From NCBI GenBank assembly GCA_963576475.1, contig OY754990.1, forward strand, positions 14,873,061-14,937,060: a stretch of 64,000 bases of DNA, read 5' to 3'. This document shows, one piece after another, positions 44,465-54,459 of this stretch. The position numbers and the translations under genes are program-made. This DNA is from Molanna angustata. Its lineage: Eukaryota; Arthropoda; Insecta; Trichoptera; Molannidae. Every line of letters starts with the position of its first letter. The first letter of the stretch is position 1. The notes beneath the pieces were generated by a model. The model was not told where the DNA came from and did not search any database. It worked only from the letters and a program-made list of their open reading frames with translations.

Positions 44465-44589
44465 CAATAATAAATAAATGTGTTTACTTGTAGTCCCATT
44501 TATTTTTGCCAAATCCTAAAATTCGCGGTTCGATAATAATATGGGACGTTCATGGACAGAAATTAAAATTTCTGTTTCTGACATGTCAA

Positions 44590-44840
44590 AAAACAATGGC
44601 GCCGCTATCAATTCGCGCGAAAATATCAAACCAACTGATCGCGTTCGCTTCCCATCGCGCCTCGCCGCATCGAAACCAACTCGCGGTCGGTAACGTAGGA
44701 CACTACCATAGTTACCGACTGTTTGTTATTTTCGCGCCACGCCGCGCCGCTTCGTATTCGCTTTGAATCGCCTACGTAGGACGTCGCGTTAGCAATCGCG
44801 TTCGCTTTGAATCGCCTACGTAGGACGTAGCGTAACAGAT
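44590..44840. repeat. CpG-rich repeats related to the palindrome loop
   Basis: CGCTTTGAATCGCCTACGTA followed by GGACGT occurs at about 44758-44783 and 44807-44832. The 44801-44837 copy is the exact reverse complement of the loop region 44079-44115. CpG density here far exceeds the flanks. No gene recognised. Confidence 0.6.
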
Positions 44841-44985
44841 TCTGTTGATTGTTGCATGTTGAGCATAGTTGGTGTGCTGAGTGTTTAGGTGGAAAAGAGG
44901 AGTGTGTCTAGTGTCTACGGGTAGGGTAGGAGAATTAATTTTATTATTAATAATATTGTGGAAAAGCATCATATATCAGATACTG
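44838..44985 (-). mobile_element. LINE ORF2 C-terminal remnant
   Basis: Minus strand gives LFHNIINNKINSPTLPVDTR, then HTPLFHLNTQHTNYAQHATI and NRI, the same protein region as 43050-43160. Its 3' edge is fused to the CpG-rich repeat. Confidence 0.55.
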
Positions 44986-46239
44986 TATGTCTGTTGTTTT
45001 ATTGTTGTTCCTGCAGAAAATAATTTCTAAAATATGTAATATTTGTGTAAGAATGCTGAATGTATGACTGGATGAAATCTATGTACGTGCGTTCGTGTAT
45101 AATGTAATCGTCCAATCATTCCAGACAAATTTTTTTTTATTACAAATCAATACAAAGTTTACATAAATCACAGTTTAAAAATGTTTACAAATTCCATCAT
45201 ATAATTCATAATAACTCTCTTTAATTGAGATAAAATCTCGTGTTAAAAGAGGGGAGTATCTATTTTGTATTGTTACATTTGCCAAAACATTGTACATCTA
45301 CTAAAAATATGAAGCTACATAAAAACAAGAATGAAATAACGAAAAATTAACAAATAAATCAGTATATGTTCGTAAATGCATGAAACCAGTGAACTTCTTG
45401 TCTGTTTTTCATGCTTAAATAAATAATGAGCCGTTTTTATACATAGATATCGTGAAATGTGAAAAGTATAATTATTATTTCCATAGAAACACGTCTATTG
45501 AATTTTATCTATGGTTTCGTCTGTCAAAAATTTCCATAATAGTGTACAGTTAAAAAAAATGCAACGAGTGAAAAATGAATCCTGGAAAATTTTATATGCG
45601 CAGGTAATATAATATGTATTCGTTCATAGCGGTGGATACGTTCTGAACAACGCCGTGATATATAAAATTCCGCGAAAATCGGGGAATTTAAAAATAAAAT
45701 AAAAAAACTTTAAATACACCAAAATTATCTCATTTATTTATTTCACTTCATGTACAATGGCGGTTTATTGCCATGAGGCAATTTCTTCCAAGCCAACCAA
45801 AGCAAACCTAAAACGGTAAACGTTTCCGTTGTCGATGTAATTAATGTTGTTTTATTGTATATTTTTACATATTTTTTATATGCCATTCTATATATTTTAT
45901 ATTCTGCTATTGTTTTATTTTATGTTTTATAAAAAAAAAAATTATGCACTGTAATACTAACAGACATTGCCTGGTGGGATTTCTTTTCATATAAAGAAAG
46001 GTCAAATACAAAATCTCAAACATTTTTACTAAGAAAAACATTTTTTTATGATAAATTTATGTGTTTTTCTGCCTATATTTCCATAGTTTTTAAAAATACC
46101 GAAAAAAGCCGAAACACACAAACTAGATAATTTAATTTTATATAAAAAAATATTAACACTGTAGTAGTACATCTCAAACTTTTTTTAACTAATTTTATAA
46201 AAATTGAATTTAGTGACGACACCGTTTCATACAATTTGT
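44986..46239. other. Mostly unrecognised
   Basis: A family C 3' end piece lies at 45735-45830 (GGCGGTTTATTGCCATGAGG, CAATTTCTTCCA), with a TTTATTTATTTC inverted tail. Positions 45120-45450 look like LINE 3' untranslated DNA. Nothing else recognised. Confidence 0.35.
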
Positions 46240-47005
46240 AAGGCAGTATACATACACTACACAATATCTCAATCAATAGTTTGATACCTACTTAATCTCC
46301 AAACATACATACATACCATCATGTTGTTTTCGTATTCTGAGTAGGAAAAACAGACTGACCTCCATACTATCCTATCCTGACATACATACAATTTGTAAGG
46401 CAGTATACACTACACCAGGGATGGCGAACCCAGGGCACGCGTGCCCGAAGCGGCACGTTTGAGTATTTGGACGGCACACGAACGCTTTCAAGTTCAAATA
46501 AACTTAAATTACCTTTTTATAAATTTAAATTCTGATCTAACTATAGTTTTATTAATATTCAAGTATTTCACGAGATTAACGACAGTCTTTTATTATTTTA
46601 CCCTGTCAAATTCAAACAATTTTTATACTGGCATCACTGCCTTTGACGTTTGTTTTCATTTGAGGTTATGTCCGTCGTATATCGCCGTCACAAGTGCCAC
46701 TATCAGTGAAGATGAGTTCGTTGATCTTTGGTGAATCGGCGAGATTTTCGTCGGCGAACATTCACCGAAAAATGTGATTTATTTTTAATCTCTTCAATTT
46801 TGATTTTTTTTACTGCATGGGTACGCCAGACAATCGAGAAATAATATTTGGGAATTTTGGCACGCGGATCCAAAAAGGTTCGCCATCCCTGCACTACACG
46901 ATATCTACTGGGACTCAATAGTTTAATACTTATTCTCCAACATACATACATACATACCATCATGCTGTTTTCATATTCTGGGTAGGAAAAAAGACTGACC
47001 TCCAT
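46240..47005. repeat. Tandem duplication, second copy carrying a hAT element
   Basis: The block AGTATACA..CACTACAC.ATATC, ATAGTTT.ATAC and CATACATACATACCATCATG with CTGACCTCCAT occurs at 46240-46350 and, after the hAT element, at 46892-47005. Part of it is a decayed family D LINE tail. Confidence 0.65.
46416..46891. mobile_element. 476-bp non-autonomous hAT-type element
   Basis: Terminal inverted repeats CAGGGATGGCGAACC (46416-46430) and GGTTCGCCATCCCTG (46877-46891) match exactly, and the 8-bp direct repeat CACTACAC flanks both ends (46408-46415, 46892-46899). CAGGG-type ends plus 8-bp duplications define the hAT superfamily. Subterminal GGCACGCGTGCC is a further symmetric site. The 97-codon plus frame at 46441-46734 shows no transposase motif, so the element relies on an outside transposase. 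The perfect ends and duplication suggest a fairly young insertion. Confidence 0.9.
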
Positions 47006-47244
47006 AATATGAATAAAGATATGAATGACGGATCATATTTATGCTCTGTCAGTTCAGTATTCCCAAGTGATACTATTTCAGATTATTTGTGAAATTAACA
47101 AATAAAAATTATAAGATACCTACATATACAATATGTATACGCATATCATGATGACTCCAGTTCCATTTTGAATCTATGTGTAATAGTTAAGTTTATATTG
47201 TTTAGATACTTTTTAAAATTGCAAATATGTCTCCTGTGAAATAT

Positions 47245-47372
47245 AATAATTTGTACACTGCTAGCCCTAGAACAGGTATACCTAGTTGGGCAGCAGTTAT
47301 CTATTTTTATTGACGATTATGTAAATGGTGTGATAAATAAATAAATAAATAAATGAATGAATGAATGAATGA
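47245..47372 (+). repeat. Family G 3' end with AAAT/AATG tail
   Basis: GCTAGCCCTAGAACAGGTAT and ATGGTGTGATAAATAAATAA link this to the family G copies at 25 and 48 kb and show the probable true 3' end, a tetranucleotide tail (47335-47370). Confidence 0.65.
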
Positions 47373-48326
47373 ATTAATAAATAAATAACTAAATATCCTA
47401 TCCTAAAAAACAAACGTAGATGTTTTATATAGCAAAATATCTTAAAATATAGACTAATTTGTGTTAAAGAGTTAATAGTTTGGTACGTATTCTTCAACTA
47501 TAGATACTATCGCCATCGACAGTTGGATCTCATGTGTTACATGCAACTATTTGTAAAAAATATACCGCGTTATAACGAATCCGCCATAGCAGGGGACCCG
47601 ATGAACACGAGGGGTCACCGTATTGTGCAAAATTCAGTCGCTTGGGAAATCATATTTGCAATATACTATGATTTGGAGTGCAGTGGAATCAAAGAAATAG
47701 CCGCGTACACATTCATAACACAACACAATGTTTGAAATGTACATATTTCGATTTCAAAATCGGCAGACACACTAAATTATATGCACTCAATCATACGGCG
47801 GAGTGGAGTTTGGACATATCCAATTTGCATACAGCCAGCTTGCAGATTGACGCTCTACGGCTGAGCGTCGCGACGCCGTCGTTAAATTCATTGTTCGCGA
47901 CGAGAAGGACCATACGCGATTTGGATATTCGCGGTATCACCCTAATGGATTGTCTGATAGATCGCGAACGGTGCTAAACTCAATATTGTTTAATGATTGT
48001 TGATTTTATATATCCCTTCTTTATTTTCACTGATATGTTTTGTTTTCTATATTTTTACTTTTAAATTTTATTTGTGTTTTTTTTTCTTATATTCTTACTG
48101 GTTATATGTTGTTTTATATTTTTGATTTTATATATCCCTTCTTTATTTTAACCGATATATTTAACTTTCTATGTTTTTACTTTTAAATAAAATATTAAAA
48201 ATACATCATAAATTATGGAAGGGCAGAACTAACACAAATACTTAATATTCAACAATAACTACTTAAATAATTCAAAATTAAAATTATAAACAACATTAAT
48301 TTGTAACTATGCCGTATTGTGTTTCC
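47373..48326. other. Unrecognised, possibly single copy then LINE 3' UTR
   Basis: Positions 47520-47960 are of moderate GC with overlapping open frames (47523-47735, 47678-47977) but no known domain. Positions 48000-48200 contain a tandem pair of TATATATCCCTTCTTTATTT blocks typical of 3' untranslated DNA. Confidence 0.3.
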
Positions 48327-48722
48327 GATGTTCTTTGAGTAACACATAAAAATATTTGATTTGATTTGGGAACCATGTGATTCATATTAATTACACCAAC
48401 ATAGTTAACTAGTCTCTTTCTATGGCTCTGAAATAAAAATCGCGTCAGAGATTGTATTTATGACAGGTATTATGGCGGACATTGGGACCTGGTCGATCTG
48501 TTTTGTGTGAGCCCATATGTTTGTTGAGGTAATGATTGTGATTGCAGAAAGTTGAGATTGTGTACATATTTAGTGTGGAACGGGAACAATCACCTGGTTC
48601 ATAATTGCACATAATTGTCAAAAAAAATGTAAACTGCTAGCCCTAGAACAGGATTTCCTACATAGTTGGACAGCAGTAATCTACTTATTTTTGTTATTAT
48701 AAATATGGTGTGATAAAAGGTA
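48327..48722 (+). repeat. Dispersed repeat family G, copy 2
   Basis: Near-identical to 25365-25720, and longer at its 3' side, where it ends ATGGTGTGATAAAAGGTAAA. Confidence 0.7.
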
Positions 48723-49195
48723 AATAAAAATAAAAAATATGTTCTATTACAAAATCGCGAATGTTTAAGCGCGAGAGTGGAATCGCTCGTATAAATCAAA
48801 GTTTAACAATGAGCGTCACATGAAACTGTGCACTAAATCGTCCGTCCAATGTCCAGAGTTGTGTCCGATAAAATATAGGACAACGGCATCGGCGGGAAAG
48901 AAATATACGTATATCCAGCACGCCTGCAATACGTCAACTTCGATATGAACTGGCAAACCGTGAGATTCAAAGAACGATAGCATTGAAATTGAATTGGTGT
49001 CGTGAATTGCACAATAGGCTATAATACAGACCGGGGGCAGATTAATTTGGACACTTACTTTCTTCTTCTTTCTCCTTAGCGCTTTTGTCCCGTTTCTATC
49101 GGAGTACGCTTTGACCATGATCCTAGAATTTTCGAGTCTGGTTATTACATTGAAGCGACTGCCATCTGACCTTCGCAACCCTTAAAAAGATGCAA
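48723..49195. other. Unrecognised, moderate GC
   Basis: No supported gene or repeat. A minus frame at 48816-49178 (120 codons) begins MRRSDGSRFNVITRLENSRI; SDGSRF...TRLENSRIMVKAYSDR has no family I can name. Confidence 0.25.
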
Positions 49196-49375
49196 ATGGG
49201 TCGAAGGCAGAGCGGTTAGCGCGCTTGGCTAGTAATCCAGTGATCGCGAGTTCGAATCCTGCCTCGACCGATTTAGTTTACCTATAGCGCAAGCATTTAT
49301 TTGCTTATTTTAGTGAACGTAGGAGGATGTATGTATATGTACTTGTTTAACAAGGACATATTCATTTAAAAAAAA
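49196..49375 (+). mobile_element. SINE family B, plus-strand copy
   Basis: The only plus-strand copy: head GGCAGAGCGGTTAGCGCG, B box GAGTTCGAATCCTGCC, body with GCAAGCATTTATTTGC and an ATGTACTTGTTTAACAAGGA near-palindrome at the 3' end, then an A-rich tail at 49367. Confidence 0.85.
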
Positions 49376-49454
49376 GGGGAACTAGACAAATTGGATCATC
49401 TAATTTAGACAATTACTTTATTTATATTTATTAGGGAAAAATCAACAGCTTCTA

Positions 49455-49600
49455 CATATTATAACAACGAGTGGGTTGTGGTCAACGCGAAACTCCTCAC
49501 TCCATAAAATATTCAAATTTTGTATGGTAAATTTTCAGCATTTTCATGAAATGAGTTTGTACAATTATTTTTTTATTTAAATTTTTATTATGAAAACATT
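49455..49600 (+). repeat. Family F interior fragment
   Basis: ACTCCATAAAATATTCAAAT and TTTTGTATG..AA...TTCAGCATTTT match 23485-23560, an interior part of the family F foldback element. Confidence 0.5.
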
Positions 49601-49765
49601 AGAGATAAACAATAAAATTCGAAACAGGCGTTCCTCGAACATCTTGATAAACCTATTATTATACTATTCTTCTGCATGAGTGTATATCACTGAACTCGTA
49701 AACGGCTGTAGTTATTTCCAGCGTATTTATTTGTACAATCATTCCATATCAATATATAAAGACAG

Positions 49766-50431
49766 GACACAACCACAGATTTTTATTATAATATACAAGA
49801 TGTCGTAGTTAGTAAATTTTGTATGAATCGAAGTGAGTCATTTTTCCGGGGTATTTTTAACGTTTTGCTTGGTAGACCACGTCGTTTTTCCATGGAGAAT
49901 AATGACTAATGTGAATTCTGTTCGGATTTATGACACAACCATAGATTTTTATTATAATATACAAGATGTCGAAGTTAGTAAATTTTGTATGAATCGAAGT
50001 GAGTCATTTTTCCGGGGTATTTTTAACGTTTTGCTTTGTAGACCACGTCGTTTTTCCATGGAGAATAATGACTAATGTGAATTCTGTTCGGATTTATGAC
50101 ACAACCATAGATTTTTATTATAATATACAAGATGTCGAAGTTAGTAAATTTTGTATGAATCGAAGTGAGTCATTTTTCCGGGGTATTTTTAACGTTTTGC
50201 TTTGTAGACCACGTCGTTTTTCCATGGAGAATAATGACTAATGTGAATTCTGTTCGGATTTATGACACAACCATAGATTTTTATTATAATATACAAGATG
50301 TCGAAGTTAGTAAATTTTGTATGAATCGAAGTGAGTCATTTTTCCGGGGTATTTTTAACGTTTTGCTTTGTAGACCACGTCGTTTTTCCATGGAGAATAA
50401 TGACTAATGTGAATTCTGTTCGGATTTATTT
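49766..50431. repeat. Four tandem copies of a 166-bp unit
   Basis: Units begin GACACAACCA at 49766, 49932, 50098 and 50264. The first differs by a few bases (CACAGA, GTCGTAG, CTTGG); the other three look identical. Each unit contains the same 80-codon frame start, but as 166 is not a multiple of three the frames do not join, so coding is unlikely. Young local expansion. Confidence 0.9.
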
Positions 50432-50584
50432 GTCGAAAAAAAAACACTGTTTATAAAAATTAAGTGAGAAAAAATAAATTTAGAAATGTGAGGAAAAATG
50501 CAATATGTTGCCAATCAAAACGTCAAACGCACGATATTCCATGACTCACTTTTTGCACGGAGTACTACATCTTAGTTTGTTGTG

Positions 50585-50770
50585 ATGGGCAGCGTGGAAG
50601 GACGGAGATCTCGTAGTCGTTCACCGACCAGATGGAGTGATTTGGTTAAGTTCACAATGGGGTCTTCGGTGACTGGTGCTCTGCGTTCAGCCCAAAACAG
50701 ATTGGCATGTAGGCGGACCATACGTGTGGCGACAGACTGCAGCCGCTATCCTCAGTCATGAGGAAAAGAA
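50585..50770 (+). mobile_element. RTE-like LINE C-terminal remnant
   Basis: Plus strand reads GRRSRSRSPTRWSDLVKFTM followed by LRSAQNRLACRRTIRVATDC and a stop. This follows the GRxPTRWxDDxVKVAG ... AQNRxxWRxxxEAY pattern of RTE-like ORF2 ends, with some frame drift. Confidence 0.55.
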
Positions 50771-50854
50771 CGAATATATATTATACTACATCTAGTATAT
50801 TATATGAAAATCTATGGACATAAGAGATATCTGTGCACAAACCCCCAACACAAT

Positions 50855-51140
50855 ATGAAATGAAATGAAATGAAATGAAAAAAATGAAAATGAAATTAAA
50901 TTATTTATTTCCATTTACACATATATAAAAACAATAACAAAAAATAGCTATATTTTAAAAAATACTTATCATAACATAGTACATACAATTGTTCTTATTT
51001 GGAAATTTACTGCCTCACTAGACAAGTCTGTTCTGAGGCAGTACTGTTTCAATTTGCCCAGTGGTTACATGTTTTTGAATACAAAAATAATTAACGGAGA
51101 TAATCAAATTGCCATTAGGCAATAAGTCCGCCATTTATAC
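50855..51140. mobile_element. LINE 3'-end piece with two stem-loop motifs
   Basis: ATGAA repeats (50855-50885) start it. It includes CCTCACTAGACAAGTCTGTT followed by CTGAGGCAG (51015-51045) and, inverted, AATTGCCATTAGGCAATAAG (51105-51125), the two conserved 3'-end motifs of separate LINE families. Confidence 0.45.
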
Positions 51141-51912
51141 TAGCTATTAAGTAATGTACAATAAAGTTTTTTAAATAAATAAATAAACATAAACAGGAAA
51201 GAAAAAGAAACGAAATATAATCAGAAAAATTTACCGTGAACTCTCATTTTATTTAGCCCATATAATTGTAGTGGAAATGATGGATGGCACCAAGCTGTGG
51301 TAGAGATTTTCAGGTTATGAAGGCACAGAGCAGTGAACTATGTTAGGATATTTAACAGGACATGAGCAGATTGTATTCTACCATTTCTTATTGTATTACC
51401 TAGGTACTATATATTCTGTTTGAAATTTTATCGCAATATTTTTTGCGTTCTAAGTACCTGTTTTATATTCCATCTTTACAACTATATTCACCGTATATTT
51501 TTCGTTTCTGTAATCCTCAATCCTAATCCTTTCCAAATCCATTTCATATATTCCAGTTCAGTGAGAGATTCCCATGTATGTAGGTATCTGTCATCGGATT
51601 TCACCACAGGATAATGTCGCACTTTCGAAAGCTCTCTCGCGTTGGGTGTCACGTCCTGAAAGGGGTGGGGCTTGCTAGGAACTGAGAAGTGGAGACATGT
51701 CAGTGACAAGGTCTAATAAAGCCATGTTTTCTGGGTGTGAAACCTGAATCGTCAAGGCTGCGTTGAAATATTTTGCTTCTGAATACGTACAGAAGACGTA
51801 CGATAATTTGACATTTTTTTATATATATAAAATAATGCTTTGTTGAAACAATTATTACGAATATAAAAAAATAATTTAAAATCAAAATAATTTAGTTTTA
51901 TTTATGAGATCG
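51141..51912. other. Unrecognised
   Basis: No supported gene. Weak open frames at 51420-51710 on both strands have no known domain. Confidence 0.3.
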
Positions 51913-52398
51913 GAATTTTATCATGCTGAGATTGTATTCTGAAAGTTTCATCACAATGTATCTATGTGTGTGTATGCTATGTGCAGTGTGCTGTGTGCTG
52001 CGTGCTATGTACGGGGTGTTTATTTTACTTTATCGATTATAGACTAATGCCATTTTATGAAAGTGATGTGCTTTTTTACCAATAAGAAAATAAAAATTTC
52101 AAATTTTGCTTCCTAAGCTTGGGGTCACTTTAAAATGTTTGACGTTTAAAAAAATGAGAAGCACTATTCAGATATCCTTCAAAAATCTAATGGGGTCTAA
52201 GCGAGTAATAGATATACAAATTTGCGAAATATGAAAAGAATCGAATGAATACTTTAGTCTATAATCGACAAATAAACACACCGTACATACTCGTAGCACA
52301 CACACACAGATACATTGTGATGAAACTTTCAGAATACAATCTCATCGTGATACTTATTGATAATCTGCAATAAAAATAACCTTAATAATCTATTCTAT

Positions 52399-54432
52399 CT
52401 ATTGGAACAGTAACGACTAATCTATTGGAACAGTAACGACTAGAGCAAAATTTAAAATCGTCATACCAAATAAAAATACAACTGCAGCACAGAAATTACT
52501 GTCATATAGGGGAATATTATTTTACAATGACCTGCCCACTTCCATTAGAGAAATAAAAATACAACTGCAGCACAGAAATTACTGTCATATAGGGGAATAT
52601 TATTTTACAATGACCTGCCCACTTCCATTAGAGAAATAAAAATACAACTGCAGCACATAAATTACTGTCATATAGGGGAATATTATTTTACAATGACCTG
52701 CCCACTTCCATTAGAGAAATAAAAATACAACTGCAGCACAGAAATTACTGTCATATAGGGGAATATTATTTTACAATGACCTGACCACTTCCATTAGAGA
52801 AATAAAAATACAACTGCAGCACAGAAATTACTGTCATATAGGGGAATATTATTTTACAATGACCTGCCCACTTCCATTAGAGAAATAAAAATACAACTGC
52901 AGCACAGAAATTACTGTCATATAGGGGAATATTATTTTACAATGACCTGCCCACTTCCATTAGAGAAATAAAAATACAACTGCAGCACAGAAATTACTGT
53001 CATATAGGGGAATATTATTTTACAATGACCTGCCCACTTCCATTAGAGAAATAAAAATACAACTGCAGCACAGAAATTACTGTCATATAGGGGAATATTA
53101 TTTTACAATGACCTGCCCACTTCCATTAGAGAAATAAAAATACAACTGCAGCACATAAATTACTGTCATATAGGGGAATATTATTTTACAATGACCTGCC
53201 CACTTCCATTAGAGAAATAAAAATACAACTGCAGCACAGAAATTACTGTCATATAGGGGAATATTATTTTACAATGACCTGCCCACTTCCATTAGAGAAA
53301 TAAAAATACAACTGCAGCACAGAAATTACTGTCATATAGGGGAATATTATTTTACAATGACCTGCCCACTTCCATTAGAGAAATAAAAATACAACTGCAG
53401 CACAGAAATTACTGTCATATTGGGGAATATTATTTTACAATGACCTGCCCACTTCCATTAGAGAAATAAAAATACAACTGCAGCACAGAAATTACTGTCA
53501 TATAGGGGAATATTACTTTTCAATGACCTGCCCACTTCCATTAGAGAAATAAAAATACAACTGCAGCACAGAAATTACTGTCATATAGGGGAATATTATT
53601 TTACAATGACCTGCCCACTTCCATTAGAGAAATAAAAATACAACTGCAGCACAGAAATTACTGTCATATAGGGGAATATTATTTTACAATGACCTGCCCA
53701 CTTCCATTAGAGAAATAAAAATACAACTGCAGCACAGAAATTACTGTCATATAGGGGAATATTATTTTACAATGACCTGCCCACTTCCATTAGAGAAATA
53801 AAAATACAACTGCAGCACAGAAATTACTGTCATATAGGGGAATATTATTTTACAATGACCTGCCCACTTCCATTAGAGAAATAAAAATACAACTGCAGCA
53901 CAGAAATTACTGTCATATAGGGGAATATTATTTTACAATGACCTGCCCACTTCCATTAGAGAAATAAAAATACAACTGCAGCACAGAAATTACTGTCATA
54001 TAGGGGAATATTATTTTACAATGACCTGCCCACTTCCATTAGAGAAATAAAAATACAACTGCAGCACAGAAATTACTGTCATATAGGGGAATATTATTTT
54101 ACAATGACCTGCCCACTTCCATTAGAGAAATAAAAATACAACTGCAGCACAGAAATTACTGTCATATAGGGGAATATTATTTTACAATGACCTGCCCACT
54201 TCCATTACAGAAATAAAAGATCTAAATAAATTTAAAATAGCATTAAAAGGGCATATTTTTGGCAATACATAATCCTATATGTTGAATTTTTCTTTCTGTA
54301 TGTAATTACGATACTCCTCTATCGAACACGAGTTTTTAACTCTATCGAGAGAGTATCAATACTGTAATTTTTGTCATATATTGTAACTTAGTCAAAATAT
54401 TGTGTAATACTCTTATGAAATAAATAAATAAA
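52399..54432 (+). mobile_element. LINE ORF2 C-terminus, internally amplified
   Basis: The unamplified reading frame is recognisable as TRAKFKIVIPNKNTTAAQKL at the left and GILFYNDLPTSIREIKDLNK, FKIALKGHI at the right, the standard LFYNxLPxxIRxIxxLxxFK ending of Jockey/CR1-like ORF2, with stop at 54270-54272. A 3' untranslated region and an AAATAAATAAATAAA tail follow to 54432. The middle is an array of 83-bp copies, so the frame shifts in each unit and the protein is destroyed. A 22-bp duplication (ATCTATTGGAACAGTAACGA) precedes it at 52397-52441. Confidence 0.8.
52468..54216. repeat. 83-bp satellite, 21 copies, derived from LINE ORF
   Basis: The landmark ACTGCAGCACAGAAATTACT recurs every 83 bp from 52481 to 54141, giving 21 copies. 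Copies are nearly identical; differences seen are CACATAAATT (two copies, about 52653 and 53151), CTGACCAC (about 52782), ATATTGGGG (about 53420) and ATTACTTTTC (about 53513). The unit is bordered by AAATAAAA on both sides in the presumed progenitor, so slippage or unequal exchange between these 8-bp microhomologies explains its birth. Confidence 0.95.
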
Positions 54433-54459
54433 AAAAAAATTGGGGTAGTGAGGAGTAAA

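Larger units (their letters stand above)
43621..44559. repeat. 939-bp inverted duplication with coding-like arms
   Basis: The left arm starts CTGTCCGTGAACGTCCCATA and pairs with the right arm ending at 44559. Matching blocks run inward through ATCGAACCGCGAATTTTAGG, the short frame described next, GCAGAGAAGTGAAACTAATA and GGCGGCTCTGTCC to a stem at 44064-44077 / 44127-44140 and a 49-nt loop at 44078-44126. The outermost part of both arms is the tail of the LINE that ends at 43671, so the duplication was made after that LINE had inserted; this is unlike an ordinary MITE. The inner third is CpG-rich. Confidence 0.85.
51913..54459. mobile_element. Foldback MITE family F, right arm split by a LINE array
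   Basis: The left arm (51913-52050: ATGCTGAGATTGTATTCTGA ... TCGATTATAGACTAA) pairs with the right arm (52245-52366: TTAGTCTATAATCGA ... AATACAATCTCATCGTGAT). The right end is cut after ATAACCTTAA at 52385 and resumes at about 54439 with TTGGGGTAGTGAGGAGTAAA. What lies between is a LINE fragment with the 83-bp array. Some bases of the right arm were lost at the junction. Confidence 0.7.

Noticed and set aside
49833..50407. Three overlapping identical 80-codon frames (MSHFSGVFLTF...)
   Set aside because: They are the same part of a 166-bp tandem unit; the period is not a multiple of three and no family is recognised, so they are chance frames.
52468..54216. CRISPR array
   Set aside because: The repeats are contiguous 83-bp copies without unique spacers, derived from a LINE frame, in a eukaryotic context.
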